Shown: positions 9,021-18,633 of the stretch, piece by piece
Layout of the letters: every line of letters starts with the position of its first letter
Position numbering within the stretch: the stretch's first letter is position 1
From: Caulobacteraceae bacterium
GTDB lineage: Bacteria; Pseudomonadota; Alphaproteobacteria; Caulobacterales; Caulobacteraceae
Direction of reading: 5' to 3'
DNA: 64,000 bases
Assembly: GCA_003164925.1 (NCBI GenBank)
Contig: PLRV01000027.1
Location: 1-64,000, forward strand
Translations under genes and position numbers: made by a program
The notes under the pieces: model-generated
The model's input: only the letters and a program-made list of their open reading frames with translations
Told to the model about the DNA's origin: nothing
Databases searched by the model: none

Positions 9021-11150
9021 CTAGTGTGCGAGCACCGCCAGCAGCAGCAAGGCCACGATGTTGGTGATCTTGATCATCGGGTTCACGGCCGGGCCGGAGG
9101 TATCCTTGTAGGGGTCGCCAACCGTATCGCCGGTGACGGCGGCCTTGTGGGCTTCAGAGCCTTTCTTGTGCAAGACGCCGTCTCGGTCGGTGAAGCCCTC
9201 CTCGATCAATTTCTTGGCGTTGTCCCAGGCGCCGCCGCCGGACGTCATGGACACCGCGACGAACAGGCCGGTGACGATCACCCCCATCAGCATGGCGCCG
9301 ACGGCGGAGAAGGCCTCGGACTTGCCGGCGATGGCTTCTATCGCGAAGAACAACACGATCGGGCTGAAGACGGGCAGGAGCGAGGGAACGATCATCTCCT
9401 TGATCGCGGCCTTGGTCAGGATGTCCACCGCACGGCCGTATTCGGGCTTGACCTCATAGGTCATGATGCCCGGGTTCTCGCGAAACTGGCGGCGCACCTC
9501 GACCACCACGGCCTGAGCCGCGCGGCCTACCGCAGTCATCGACATGCCGCCGAACAGAAAGGGCAACAAGCCCCCGAACAGCAGCCCGACCACCACATAG
9601 GGGTTGGACAGGTCGAAGGCCACCACGCCCAGGCCGCTGAAGAACGAGCCCGGCAAGGCGGTGTCGGCGAAGTACTTCAGGTCCTGGGTATAGGCCGCGA
9701 ACAGCACCAGAGCGCCCAGGCCGGCCGAACCGATGGCGTAGCCCTTGGTCACCGCCTTGGTGGTGTTGCCCACCGCGTCCAGCGCGTCGGTAATCGCACG
9801 AACCTCGCTGGGCAGGCCTGCCATTTCGGCGATGCCGCCAGCGTTGTCGGTAACCGGACCGAAAGCGTCCAGGGCCACGACGAAACCGGCCAGGGACAGC
9901 ATGGCGGTGGTGGCGATCGCCACGCCGAACAAGCCGGCGAGGTTGAAGGTCACCAATATGCCCGCGATGATCACCAGGGCGATCGGCGCAGTGGCTTCCA
10001 GCGACATGGCTAGGCCTTGGATCACGTTGGTGCCGTGGCCGGAGACGCTAGCCTGGGCCACCGACTGCACCGGCCGATAATTGGTGCCGGTGTAGTACTC
10101 GGTGATCATCACGATCAGGGCGGTGATCACTAGACCCGAGATGGCGCAGGCGTAGAGCGCTGTGCCGCCGAACGTCTTGGCGCCGACGGTCAGATCAGTC
10201 GGCACGAAGTGTGGGATCACGAAATAAAGCGCGATGGCGGCCAGGACGCCGGTGGCGATCAAGCCCTTGTACAAAGCGCCCATGATGTTGGCCGATTTGC
10301 CGAGCCGCACAAAAAAGGCGCCGATCACCGACGTCACGATGCCTACGGCGCACACCGCCAAGGGGAGCATGAGAAGCTGATTCAGGCCCCCTGTTCCGCG
10401 GAACAGGATGGCGGCAAGCACCATGGTGGCCACGGTCGTCACTACATAGGTCTCGAACAGGTCGGCGGCCATGCCGGCGCAATCGCCGACGTTATCGCCC
10501 ACATTGTCGGCGATGGTGGCGGCGTTGCGGGGGTCATCCTCGGGAATGCCCGCCTCGACCTTGCCCACCATATCGCCGCCCACATCGGCGCCCTTGGTGA
10601 AGATGCCGCCGCCCAAACGGGCGAAAATGGAGATAAGGCTGGCGCCGAAACCAAGGCAGACGAGGCTGTCCACTACCTCGCGGCTAGAACCGTCCAGGCC
10701 GAGCCCCCGGGTCAACAGGCCGTAGTAGCCAGCCACGCCCAGCAGGGCGAACCCGGCCACCAGCATGCCGGTGATGGCGCCGGAGGTGAACGCCAGTTTC
10801 AGGCCGCCGGCCAGGCTTTGAGAGGCCGCCTGGGCCGTGCGCACATTGGCGCGCACCGAAATCAGCATGCCGGCGAAACCCGCCGCGCCTGACAGCACCG
10901 CCCCGATCAGAAACCCGACGGGCTGCTCCCAGCCTTTGAAGAAGACCGCCAGCGCGGCGATCACCACCACGCCGACGATGGCGATGGTGGTGTATTGGCG
11001 GCGAAGGTAGGCTTGAGCCCCTTCTTGGATGGCGAGAGCGATCTCGCGCATTTTCTCGTTGCCGGCCGGGGCCTTGAGCAAGGCGACCGTCTGAAAAATT
11101 CCGTAGAGCACCGCCAGCAGTCCCGCGGCGATGACAAGCGTAAGACCCAT
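9021..11150 (-). CDS. hppA: membrane-bound proton-translocating pyrophosphatase, K+-independent type
   Basis: This 709-residue pump couples pyrophosphate hydrolysis to H+ export. About 16 membrane segments are visible, with the acidic substrate loop [21 protein letters not shown] at about 189-209, then [21 protein letters not shown]. The [10 protein letters not shown] motif (residues 461-470) has Lys465 and Thr468 where K+-dependent enzymes carry Ala and Gly/Ala, so this enzyme should not need potassium. It starts with ATG and is convergent with bamE. It recovers energy from the pyrophosphate made in biosynthesis. Confidence 0.97.
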   Translation of the reverse strand: MGLTLVIAAGLLAVLYGIFQTVALLKAPAGNEKMREIALAIQEGAQAYLRRQYTTIAIVGVVVIAALAVFFKGWEQPVGFLIGAVLSGAAGFAGMLISVRANVRTAQAASQSLAGGLKLAFTSGAITGMLVAGFALLGVAGYYGLLTRGLGLDGSSREVVDSLVCLGFGASLISIFARLGGGIFTKGADVGGDMVGKVEAGIPEDDPRNAATIADNVGDNVGDCAGMAADLFETYVVTTVATMVLAAILFRGTGGLNQLLMLPLAVCAVGIVTSVIGAFFVRLGKSANIMGALYKGLIATGVLAAIALYFVIPHFVPTDLTVGAKTFGGTALYACAISGLVITALIVMITEYYTGTNYRPVQSVAQASVSGHGTNVIQGLAMSLEATAPIALVIIAGILVTFNLAGLFGVAIATTAMLSLAGFVVALDAFGPVTDNAGGIAEMAGLPSEVRAITDALDAVGNTTKAVTKGYAIGSAGLGALVLFAAYTQDLKYFADTALPGSFFSGLGVVAFDLSNPYVVVGLLFGGLLPFLFGGMSMTAVGRAAQAVVVEVRRQFRENPGIMTYEVKPEYGRAVDILTKAAIKEMIVPSLLPVFSPIVLFFAIEAIAGKSEAFSAVGAMLMGVIVTGLFVAVSMTSGGGAWDNAKKLIEEGFTDRDGVLHKKGSEAHKAAVTGDTVGDPYKDTSGPAVNPMIKITNIVALLLLAVLAH

Positions 11151-11326
11151 GTGAGCTTCGTCCCTTCAATTTTCGTGGCACGCACGCAAAGCGGCGTTTC
11201 AGCCGAACATCGGCCAGTCCGGATGCGGTCCTGGCCTCTATGGGACAGGTTGGGCGAACGGACAGGGGACCCTGCCAAATGTGCCGCCAAGGCGCAACCG
11301 CCTGGGGCAAAAGGGGTGGAGGACTT

Positions 11327-11815
11327 TTAGGGAATGAGTTCGGGCTCGCGGGAAGTGGCCGGCGGCTGGGCGACGACGGCCGATTGCCGGGGCCGCTGGG
11401 CGCTGCGGCGCTCGGAGACCTGCTTGACGACCTCCACATTGGCGACCACGCCCGGGCCGACGATGCCCACTGCGGCATTCAGCACCGCCGCCCTGATCCG
11501 GCCGGGGTCGAGCTTGGTATAGTCGGCGGCCAGGGTGAAGGGCGATCGGTGGCCGGCCCTGACCAGCGCGTCCCGGAAAAAGGCTTCCTTGTTCCTGACG
11601 GGCTGGGCGTCGGCGCCGAGCGCAAGATCCAGCTTCACCGTCACAAACACGTAGTTCACCAGCTGCCCATCGACCACCACCGGGAGGGCGACCGCGTTGA
11701 GCTGTAAGGACGACGGCTTGGCCTCATCGGCGGCCCGAGCAGCGCCTGCGGACGCCAGCAGGGACACCATCATCACCCAGGCAGCCCAACCGACCCGCAC
11801 GTGGAACCCCTCCAT
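11327..11815 (-). CDS. exported protein of unknown function
   Basis: The 162-residue protein has a signal peptide (hydrophobic segment about residues 9-28, probable cleavage after ARA). The mature part has a beta-rich segment with LVNYVFVTVKLDLAL, a helix containing KEAFFRDALVR, and a Pro/Arg-rich tail. I recognise no family with confidence; the layout loosely recalls periplasmic FliL-like domains, which is only an impression. Its ATG overlaps the thiL stop codon by one base (TGATG), so it is translated with the rib-nusB-thiL operon. Confidence 0.65.
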   Translation of the reverse strand: MEGFHVRVGWAAWVMMVSLLASAGAARAADEAKPSSLQLNAVALPVVVDGQLVNYVFVTVKLDLALGADAQPVRNKEAFFRDALVRAGHRSPFTLAADYTKLDPGRIRAAVLNAAVGIVGPGVVANVEVVKQVSERRSAQRPRQSAVVAQPPATSREPELIP

Positions 11816-12804
11816 CAGATATGCCGATAGCCGGCGTTCTCCACGCGAATCTCGCGTCCCTCGAACAATACCCGCACCCTCAGCCCTTCGACCATCCGCC
11901 CGATGACTGCGACAGATTCGCCGAGGACTGCGGCTTGGGCTGTGGCCGCGGCGACGTCGTCCTCGGCCACGGTGAACACGATTTCATAGTCGTCGCCGCC
12001 GCCAGCCAAGGTCAGCAGGCCGCTCAGCCGGTCCGGCGCGTCTTCTACGAAAGCGCGCCCATCCTGCGACAGGGGCGTGCGCTCCAACGCCAGCGTCAAG
12101 CCCAGGCCGCTGGCTTCGGCGATGCGCCCGGCGTCGGCAATCAACCCGTCCGACACATCCGCCGCCGCGTGGGCGTATTTGCGCAGCATCTCGCGCAAGG
12201 CGGTGCGGGGCTGGGGAATGCGATAACGGCGCAACGGAGCTGCAGCCTGGTCGCCGCGCAAGGCCGCCTGCAGCCCAAGCCATCCGTCGCCGATCTGTCC
12301 GCTGACCATCACCGCATCCCCCGCCTTGGCGGTCGAACGCAGCACGGCGCGGCCGCACGGGACCCGGCCCAAGATCGTAACAGAGGCCGCCAAAGGACCC
12401 GGCGTGGAGGTGGTGTCTCCGCCCAGAAGCTTCAGGCCAAATGTTCTCTGGTCGCGTTCGAGGCCTTCGGCAAAGGCCTTGCGCTCCGCCCAGCCGCAGC
12501 GCGCGGGCCATGCGACCGACAAGAAGTAGCCATAGGGCTCCGCGCCTTTGGCCGCCAGATCCGAGAGATTGACCCTCAGCAGCTTCTGGGCGACCTGATC
12601 CATCGGATCCGCCGGCAAAAAGTGGACGCCTTCCACCATCATGTCGGCCGATACAATCAGGTCCTGCCCGATCTGGGGGGGGACTACCGCCGCATCGTCC
12701 ATCAGACCAAGCGCCTCGGGCGCGCCCTGCGCCAGCGGCCGCATAAGCAGGGCGATCAGGTCGAACTCATCGACCGCCGCCGGCGCATCCTCATTCCGGT
12801 TCAT
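11815..12804 (-). CDS. thiL: thiamine-monophosphate kinase
   Basis: ThiL phosphorylates thiamine monophosphate to thiamine pyrophosphate. The 329-residue protein has the PurM/ThiL fold signatures: [10 protein letters not shown] near residues 33-42, [10 protein letters not shown] near 53-62, and [10 protein letters not shown] and [19 protein letters not shown] further on. The start is the ATG at 12804 (MNRNEDAP), which overlaps the end of nusB by 14 bases. The longer upstream frame is only nusB read in another register. The order nusB-thiL is common in Proteobacteria. Confidence 0.95.
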   Translation of the reverse strand: MNRNEDAPAAVDEFDLIALLMRPLAQGAPEALGLMDDAAVVPPQIGQDLIVSADMMVEGVHFLPADPMDQVAQKLLRVNLSDLAAKGAEPYGYFLSVAWPARCGWAERKAFAEGLERDQRTFGLKLLGGDTTSTPGPLAASVTILGRVPCGRAVLRSTAKAGDAVMVSGQIGDGWLGLQAALRGDQAAAPLRRYRIPQPRTALREMLRKYAHAAADVSDGLIADAGRIAEASGLGLTLALERTPLSQDGRAFVEDAPDRLSGLLTLAGGGDDYEIVFTVAEDDVAAATAQAAVLGESVAVIGRMVEGLRVRVLFEGREIRVENAGYRHI

Positions 12805-13252
12805 AGGGCTGGGTCGGCCGATCGCGGGCGATAGCGTCCAGGGCGGCATTGACGAAGCTCGCTTCAGGCCCGTTGAAGAAGGACTTGGCCAGCTCGACAT
12901 ACTCGTCGATGACCACCTCCACCGGCACATCCGGCCGCCGCCAAAGCTCGAAGGCGCCGGCGCGCAGGATAGCGCGCAGAGTGGCGTCGATGCGCTCCAG
13001 CCTCCATCCAACGGCCAACCGCCTAACGATGGCCTGATCGATCACGGCCTGATCGGCGACCACGCCCCGAATAATCTCGGCGAAAAAGGTCTGGTCGGCC
13101 TCCGCCAGACGCGAGCCGTCGATGTCGCCGCCGAACCGGTGGTCGGAAAACTCGCGGACCACCGCCTCCACCCCGGCGCCGGAAACCTCCATCTGATAAA
13201 GGGCCTGGACTGCGGCGAGGCGGGCGACGGAACGGTCCTGACGGGCGTTCAT
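12791..13252 (-). CDS. nusB: transcription antitermination factor NusB
   Basis: NusB binds boxA RNA with S10 (NusE) for rRNA antitermination. The 153-residue all-helical protein has the typical start [17 protein letters not shown] (residues 7-23) and the C-terminal segments [31 protein letters not shown]. The ATG at 13252 overlaps the ribH stop codon by four bases. Confidence 0.95.
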   Translation of the reverse strand: MNARQDRSVARLAAVQALYQMEVSGAGVEAVVREFSDHRFGGDIDGSRLAEADQTFFAEIIRGVVADQAVIDQAIVRRLAVGWRLERIDATLRAILRAGAFELWRRPDVPVEVVIDEYVELAKSFFNGPEASFVNAALDAIARDRPTQPYEPE

Positions 13253-13713
13253 CGTATCTGGCCGAACAGGCGGCGCTTGAGCACGATCATGTCCAGACAG
13301 GCGCGGGCGGCGAAACCGCCCTTGTCGCCTTCCGACCGGCGCGCCCGGGCCCAGGCCTGATCCTCGTCCTCCACCGTCAATATGCCGAAGCCGATCGGCA
13401 GATGCTTGTGCATGGATAGATCCATCAAGCCCCGGGCAGACTCGCCGCATACATAGTCATAATGCGTGGTCTCGCCTCGGATTACGCAACCTAGCGCTAC
13501 ATAGCCGTCGTAACGGATGCCGGCAGGCCGGTGCGCGGCCTCATGGGCCAGAGCCACCGCGGCGGGCAACTCGAAGGCGCCGGGCGTGCTGATCACGTTG
13601 AACTCCGCCCCGAAGGCGGTTAGGGCGTCGCTGGCGCCGGCCAGCAGCTCGTCCGCGAGATCGGGGTAGAAGCGAGCCTCGGCGATCAGGATGCGCAGCT
13701 TGTCGTCCACCAT
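13249..13713 (-). CDS. ribH: 6,7-dimethyl-8-ribityllumazine synthase
   Basis: RibH condenses 5-amino-6-ribitylaminouracil with 3,4-dihydroxybutanone phosphate, the penultimate riboflavin step. The 154-residue protein has PGAFELP (residues 44-50), the [13 protein letters not shown] loop with the catalytic His, and [10 protein letters not shown] near the C-terminus. It follows ribB by three bases and overlaps nusB by four. Confidence 0.96.
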   Translation of the reverse strand: MVDDKLRILIAEARFYPDLADELLAGASDALTAFGAEFNVISTPGAFELPAAVALAHEAAHRPAGIRYDGYVALGCVIRGETTHYDYVCGESARGLMDLSMHKHLPIGFGILTVEDEDQAWARARRSEGDKGGFAARACLDMIVLKRRLFGQIR

Positions 13714-13716
13714 GAT

Positions 13717-14826
13717 TCAACTCTCCATCGTCGTCGGCACAGGCACCCGCCCCACGATTTTCAGGCCATAGCCGTCAAGGCCCGCAGGTTTGGCCGTAAG
13801 GCTCATCAGGATCATATCGCGCACGCCCAGATCGAGCAGTATCTGCGCGCCCACGCCGTACTGCCGCAGGGACCGGCTGCCCATATAGTCGCTGTGGCTT
13901 TGGTTGACCCGCTCGGTAAGCGGGCCATCGTCGCGCAGGAACACCGCGACGCCCGGCCCCGCATGCGCCGCCAACGCTTCGAGCGAGGCGGGGATATAGG
14001 TGCGGCGCGCCTCCGCGTGGCCCAGGACGTCGGCGAAAAAATCCACCTGGTGCATGCGCACCAGTGTCTCCTGCCCTGGAACGATACGGCCCTTGACCAA
14101 AGCGGCGTGTTCCGTCCCGTCCAGGACGTTGCGATAGACGAACAAATGAAAGTCGCCGCCGTACTCGCTGGTGAACGGACGCTCGAACACCCGCTCGATG
14201 AAGGTCTCGGTTCGGCGCCGGTAGGCGATCAGATCAGCGATCGTGCCAATTTTAAGCCCGTGCAGCTGGGCGAAGGCGATGAGGTCGGGCAGGCGGGCCA
14301 TGGAACCGTCGTCGTTCATTACCTCGCAGATCACGGCCGCCGGAAAAAGGCCGGCCAAGCGCGAGATATCGACAGCGGCCTCGGTATGGCCGGCTCGCAC
14401 GAGGACGCCGCCCTCCTTCGCCACCAGGGGAAACACATGGCCCGGTCTAACCACATCCTCCGCGCCCTTGGAGGGGTCGATAGCCACGGCGACGGTGCGC
14501 GCCCGATCATGGGCCGAAATGCCGGTGGTGACCCCTTCCCTGGCCTCGATCGACACGGTGAATGCGGTGCCATGCTCAGCCTGGTTCTCGAAGGCCATGG
14601 GCGCCAGCCGAAGGGCTCGAGCGCGGTCTTGGGTAATGGCCAGGCAGATCAGGCCGCGGGCGTGCTTGGCCATGAAATTGATCTGCGCGGGCGTAGCCAT
14701 CTGAGCGGGGATGATGACATCGCCCTCGTTCTCGCGGTCCTCTGCATCCACCAGGACGTAAGGCCGGCCTTGGCGGGCGTCCTCAATGATGTCCTCGATG
14801 GGCGATATGGGATGGTCAGGGGTCAT
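13717..14826 (-). CDS. ribB: 3,4-dihydroxy-2-butanone 4-phosphate synthase with a degenerate GTP cyclohydrolase II-like domain (RibBX-type)
   Basis: Residues 1-205 form an intact RibB domain, with EDRENEGDVIIP near 24-35, the HDRART loop and the HTEAAVD segment. Residues ~210-369 resemble RibA by length and position but lack its Zn ligands and the typical HSECLTGD...RCDCG motif; the corresponding stretch is VRMHQVDFFADVLGH with no cysteine. The RQEGRGIGL loop is also missing. It should therefore make the four-carbon unit but probably not open GTP. Such fusions are known as RibBX in Proteobacteria. The start is the ATG at 14826; a TTG 14 codons upstream is less likely. Confidence 0.92.
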   Translation of the reverse strand: MTPDHPISPIEDIIEDARQGRPYVLVDAEDRENEGDVIIPAQMATPAQINFMAKHARGLICLAITQDRARALRLAPMAFENQAEHGTAFTVSIEAREGVTTGISAHDRARTVAVAIDPSKGAEDVVRPGHVFPLVAKEGGVLVRAGHTEAAVDISRLAGLFPAAVICEVMNDDGSMARLPDLIAFAQLHGLKIGTIADLIAYRRRTETFIERVFERPFTSEYGGDFHLFVYRNVLDGTEHAALVKGRIVPGQETLVRMHQVDFFADVLGHAEARRTYIPASLEALAAHAGPGVAVFLRDDGPLTERVNQSHSDYMGSRSLRQYGVGAQILLDLGVRDMILMSLTAKPAGLDGYGLKIVGRVPVPTTMES

Positions 14827-14849
14827 GAAATGGCGTGTCCGGGGCGGGT

Positions 14850-15440
14850 CTAAAGGGTTTCGCGCCAACGCGCCACGTAGCGCGCGATCACATCGATCTC
14901 CAGGTTCACCCGATCACCCTCGGCCAGCCGCCCCAGCGTGGTCGCATCCCAGGTGTGCGCGATAATATTCACCCCGAAAACATCGTCCTCAACCTCGTTT
15001 ACGGTGAGCGAGACGCCATCCACGGCGACTGAGCCCTTGGGCGCGATGAAACGATGTAGTGGCTTGGGCGCCCGAAAACGGATGCGATGAGAGCCGCCCT
15101 CCGGGATGATCGAAAGCACCTCTCCCACCCCATCCACATGCCCCGAGACGATATGCCCACCCAATTCGTCGCCCAGGCGCACGGCGCGCTCGAGATTGAC
15201 CGTATGGCCGACGGTCCAGGACCGCAATGTGGTGGCCGAAAGGGTTTCGGCGGAAGCCTCCACCGCGAACCAGTCCCAGCCCTTTTCCACGACCGTCAGG
15301 CAGCAGCCGGCGTGGCTGATCGAGGCGCCCAGCTCAATTCCCGACACGTCGTAGCCGGTTTGGATCTCGAACCTGCGGTCACGGGCCGTATCGCGCACAT
15401 CGCGCACGCGGCCTATATCGGTGATGATCCCCGTGAACAT
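14850..15440 (-). CDS. ribE: riboflavin synthase alpha subunit
   Basis: Riboflavin synthase dismutates two lumazine molecules into riboflavin and the pyrimidine precursor. The 196-residue protein shows the two lumazine-binding repeats, each with an S-x-x-G-C-C-L-T-V-type signature: ISHAGCCLTVVE near residues 41-52 and VAVDGVSLTVNEV near 138-150. It starts MFTGIITDIG, the typical N-terminus. Its ATG at 15440 coincides with the last base of the ribD stop codon. Confidence 0.96.
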   Translation of the reverse strand: MFTGIITDIGRVRDVRDTARDRRFEIQTGYDVSGIELGASISHAGCCLTVVEKGWDWFAVEASAETLSATTLRSWTVGHTVNLERAVRLGDELGGHIVSGHVDGVGEVLSIIPEGGSHRIRFRAPKPLHRFIAPKGSVAVDGVSLTVNEVEDDVFGVNIIAHTWDATTLGRLAEGDRVNLEIDVIARYVARWRETL

Positions 15441-16096
15441 TAGCGCCTCTCGTAACGCTCCCACAGATCGGCGCCGCTGGGGCTAACGCCAACCCTTATG
15501 AAACTGGGCGCGTCGGCCAAGCGGTGCAACGGCAGGGCGCCCACCGCCGGCCGTCCGGCGGCGCCCAGCAATATCGGCGCGCGAAACCATTCAATTTGGT
15601 CGACCAGGCCATGCGCCAGGAAGCTGGCCGCCACCCTCCCCCCGCCTTCGATCATGATGCGCGCGAGTCCGGCTTCGGCCAGGGCGTCGAGCACAGCGCG
15701 CGGGCTTGGCCGGCCGTCCGCGTCTGCTGGGGTCTGAATGATCGTCACACCTGACGCGGCCAGGTCCGCAGCAGGCGGACTTGTGGTCAGAGCAAAGGTG
15801 GGCACCTGCCTGGCCGTCAGCGCCAGCTTGGAGCCCAGGGGCAGGCGCTGGCGGCTGTCGAGCACCACGCGGGCGGGTTGGGCGCCTTCAAAGCCGGCCA
15901 AGCGAACCGTCAGCTCGGGATCGTCGACGATGGCCGTCTCGACGCCGATCAATACAGCGTCATGCGCCGCCCGCAGCTCATGCACCGTGCGGCGGCTCTC
16001 CTCGCCGGTGATCCAGCGACTTTCGCCCGACGCTGTGCCGATACGGCCATCAAGGGAAGTGGCGAGCTTGAGCGTCACGCCGCGCTGGGCGGCCAT
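15440..16096 (-). CDS. ribD: RibD-type pyrimidine reductase without deaminase domain
   Basis: The 218-residue protein matches only the C-terminal reductase half of RibD, which reduces 5-amino-6-ribosylaminouracil phosphate with NADPH. It begins directly at VTLKLATSLDGRI (residues 7-19), the point where full-length RibD passes from deaminase to reductase, and continues with WITGEESRR, VVLDSRQRLP and MIEGGGRVAASFL. The N-terminal zinc deaminase domain of about 145 residues is absent, and there is no room for it because the ATG overlaps the nrdR stop codon (TGATG). The deaminase is presumably encoded elsewhere. Confidence 0.9.
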   Translation of the reverse strand: MAAQRGVTLKLATSLDGRIGTASGESRWITGEESRRTVHELRAAHDAVLIGVETAIVDDPELTVRLAGFEGAQPARVVLDSRQRLPLGSKLALTARQVPTFALTTSPPAADLAASGVTIIQTPADADGRPSPRAVLDALAEAGLARIMIEGGGRVAASFLAHGLVDQIEWFRAPILLGAAGRPAVGALPLHRLADAPSFIRVGVSPSGADLWERYERR

Positions 16097-16566
16097 CAAC
16101 CGGCCTCGGTCTCATCGCTGAGGCCTTCCTCGCCCAGGAACCGGGCAAAGTCCTGGGTTTCGCGGAAATCTCGATAGACCGAGGCGTAGCGGACATAGGC
16201 CACTTCATCGAGCGCCTTTAGCGCCTTCATCACCATCTCCCCCACCACGTGGGAGGGCAGTTCGGTCTCGCCCAGACTTTCGAGCTGACGCACGATGCCC
16301 GACACCATGCGCTCGACGCGTTCGGTATCGATCGGCCGCTTGCGGATGGCGACGGCGATGGAGCGCATCAGCTTCTCGCGATCGAACGGCGCACGACGGC
16401 CCGAACGCTTGACGATGGTCAGTTCGCGCAGTTGCACCCGTTCGAAGGTGGTGAAACGCCCGCCGCAGGCAGGGCACAGCCGTCTGCGACGGATCGCCGC
16501 CCCATCCTCGGAGGGCCGCGAGTCCTTCACCTGGCTTTCCAATTCACCGCAAAACGGACAGCGCAC
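16096..16566 (-). CDS. nrdR: transcriptional repressor NrdR
   Basis: NrdR is a nucleotide-sensing repressor of ribonucleotide reductase genes. The 156-residue protein has an N-terminal zinc ribbon with Cys3, Cys6, Cys31 and Cys34 and the [17 protein letters not shown] segment, followed by an ATP-cone domain (about residues 49-139). The start codon is GTG at 16566. It follows glyA by 32 bases and is coupled to ribD by a one-base overlap, the usual nrdR-rib arrangement. Confidence 0.96.
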   Translation of the reverse strand: MRCPFCGELESQVKDSRPSEDGAAIRRRRLCPACGGRFTTFERVQLRELTIVKRSGRRAPFDREKLMRSIAVAIRKRPIDTERVERMVSGIVRQLESLGETELPSHVVGEMVMKALKALDEVAYVRYASVYRDFRETQDFARFLGEEGLSDETEAG

Positions 16567-16598
16567 GTGTCAAACAGCTCCTTGCCGTTCAGCTTAGC

Positions 16599-17906
16599 CT
16601 AGATGGCCGAAGCGTAGATAGGGAAGCGCGCAGTGATGTCGAGGACTTCCTGGCGCACCTTAGCCTCGACCCCTGCGTCGCCCTCCCCGTCCTTCAGGGC
16701 GTCGACCACTTCCACGATCAGTTGACCGATGCGGCGGAATTCCGCTTGGCCGAAGCCGCGGGTGGTGCCGGCCGGCGTGCCCAGGCGGATACCGGAGGTG
16801 ACGAAGGGCTTCTCGGGATCATAGGGGATGGCGTTCTTATTGCAGGTGATATTGGCTCGTCCGAGCGCGGCTTCCGTCGCCTTGCCCGTGGCCGTCTTGG
16901 GCCGCAAGTCCACCAGCATCAGGTGGTTGTCCGTGCCGCCGGAGACGATATCCAGGCCATCGCTCCTGAGGGTCTCGGCCAAGGTCTTGGCGTTGTCCAC
17001 TACATTGCGGGCGTAGACCTTGAACTCCGGCTGCAAGGCCTCCTTGAAGGCCACGGCCTTGGCCGCGATCACATGCATCAGAGGCCCGCCCTGAAGACCA
17101 GGGAAGATGGCCGAGTTGAATTTCTTGGCCAGGGCTTCGTCGTTGGTCAGAATCAGACCGCCGCGCGGCCCGCGCAGGGACTTGTGGGTGGTGGTGGTGG
17201 TCACATGGGCGTGGGGAACCGGGCTGGGATGGACGCCGCCGGCCACCAGCCCGGCGAAGTGCGCCATGTCCACCATGAGATAGGCGCCCACCTCGTCGGC
17301 GATCCGGCGGAAGGCGGCGAAATCCCACAGGCGCGAATAGGCCGAGCCGCCGGCGATGATCAGCTTGGGCTTGTGCGCCTGCGCCAGCTTGGCGACCTCG
17401 TCCATGTCGATCAGTTGGTCCTGCTGGCGCACGCCATAGGACACCGGTTTGAACCACTTACCGCTCATGTTGACGGGCGAGCCATGGGTGAGATGGCCGC
17501 CGGCGGCCAGGTCCAGGCCCATGAAGGTGTCGCCCGGATTCAGCAGGGCCAGGAACACCGCCTGGTTCATCTGGCTGCCGGAATTTGGCTGCACGTTAGC
17601 AAAGCCCGCGCCGAACAGGGCCTTGGCGCGCTCGATGGCCAGGGTCTCGACGATGTCCACATATTCGCAACCGCCGTAGTAGCGCTTGCCCGGATAGCCC
17701 TCGGCGTACTTGTTGGTCAGGATCGAACCTTGAGCCTGCAACACCGCACGGGACACGATGTTCTCCGAAGCGATGAGCTCAATCTCGTGCTTTTGCCGGC
17801 CCAGTTCCTTACCGACGGCGGAAAAAATCTCCGGATCGATGCATTCCAGGGCGCCGCCAAAAAAGACGTCCTGAATATGATTCTCGGAGGAGGCTGGCAG
17901 GGACAT
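16599..17906 (-). CDS. glyA: serine hydroxymethyltransferase
   Basis: GlyA interconverts serine plus tetrahydrofolate with glycine plus methylene-tetrahydrofolate, the main source of one-carbon units. The 435-residue length is normal. Key segments are [12 protein letters not shown] near residues 44-55, [20 protein letters not shown], and the PLP lysine at Lys242 in [16 protein letters not shown]. It heads a run that continues into nrdR and the rib genes. Confidence 0.98.
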   Translation of the reverse strand: MSLPASSENHIQDVFFGGALECIDPEIFSAVGKELGRQKHEIELIASENIVSRAVLQAQGSILTNKYAEGYPGKRYYGGCEYVDIVETLAIERAKALFGAGFANVQPNSGSQMNQAVFLALLNPGDTFMGLDLAAGGHLTHGSPVNMSGKWFKPVSYGVRQQDQLIDMDEVAKLAQAHKPKLIIAGGSAYSRLWDFAAFRRIADEVGAYLMVDMAHFAGLVAGGVHPSPVPHAHVTTTTTHKSLRGPRGGLILTNDEALAKKFNSAIFPGLQGGPLMHVIAAKAVAFKEALQPEFKVYARNVVDNAKTLAETLRSDGLDIVSGGTDNHLMLVDLRPKTATGKATEAALGRANITCNKNAIPYDPEKPFVTSGIRLGTPAGTTRGFGQAEFRRIGQLIVEVVDALKDGEGDAGVEAKVRQEVLDITARFPIYASAI

Positions 17907-18186
17907 GGCGCAAGTCTTTCGTTGGGAGTCGCCGCAGGACCGACGGCGTCTCTTTAGACGGCGGCCTCCAAGCCGCGCAACAAGCCTTTAGCCCCATACG
18001 CCGGCGGGCGCACCATCTAGGCGCCGCCGCCGCCGCGGGAACCACGCGCACGCACAGACGTTGAATATTGTCGGTCCCGACGGCGGCAAGAATTAGCGAG
18101 TGGAAAGACCGCCTTTCCAGGAAGCATAGGGACGATATGCAAAAGACCAAGATGAACCAAAAAGAGAGATCAAGACGGGCAACACA

Positions 18187-18630
18187 ATGACGGCGAACCC
18201 TAATTCAGCGAGCGCAGACCTTGATGGGCACCTTCGGTGGAGCGCCGATATTGTCGCCGCTTATGTGGCGCAGAACACGGTTGCCGTGAACGCGCTTCCC
18301 GACCTGCTGAACTCGGTTTATCAAGCGCTGGCCAACCTTGGCGGCGCGCTGCCGGTTCAACCGAGCCAGAAACAGAAGCCTGCAGTCCCCATCTCCAAAT
18401 CCCTGCACGAAGACTACATCGTGTGCCTGGAGGACGGGAAGCAACTGAAGATGCTCAAGCGCTATTTGCGTGCGCGCTACGACATGAGCCCGGAAGATTA
18501 TCGGCGTAAATGGGGCCTACCGCCGGATTATCCCATGGTGGCGCCGGCCTATGCCGCCCGCCGGTCCGACTTCGCCAAGAAGATCGGCCTTGGACGCGGC
18601 GTGCGCCGACGTCTTGAACGCAAGACCTGA
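18187..18630 (+). CDS. MucR/Ros-family transcriptional regulator with degenerate zinc finger
   Basis: The 147-residue protein matches MucR/Ros regulators. It has the N-terminal IVAAYVAQNTV oligomerisation-like segment (about residues 22-32) and the core SLHEDYIVCLEDGKQLKMLKRYL, then YDMSPEDYRRKWGLPPDYPMVAPAYAARRSDFAKKIGLGR. Of the four usual Ros zinc ligands (C, C, H, H) only the first Cys is kept; the others appear as Asp, Tyr and Arg/Tyr. It starts with ATG and is convergent with hemA, with three bases between the stops. In Caulobacter, MucR proteins cooperate in cell-cycle control; the target here is unknown. Confidence 0.88.
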   Translation: MTANPNSASADLDGHLRWSADIVAAYVAQNTVAVNALPDLLNSVYQALANLGGALPVQPSQKQKPAVPISKSLHEDYIVCLEDGKQLKMLKRYLRARYDMSPEDYRRKWGLPPDYPMVAPAYAARRSDFAKKIGLGRGVRRRLERKT

Positions 18631-18633
18631 TCG

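Noticed and set aside
9005-9030. GGATCTAGAATCTAGACACTAGTG at the hppA stop codon as another repeat copy
   Set aside because: It loosely resembles the beginning of the type C repeat read in reverse, but it is too short and lacks a paired arm, so it is not called.
15440-16099. A frameshift in ribD that could hide a deaminase domain
   Set aside because: The upstream DNA is filled by nrdR in a coherent frame with overlapping stop and start, so there is no room for a lost domain.
16722-17957. A 411-codon plus-strand open frame opposite glyA
   Set aside because: An antisense shadow of glyA, whose PLP motif is certain; such frames are common in high-GC DNA.
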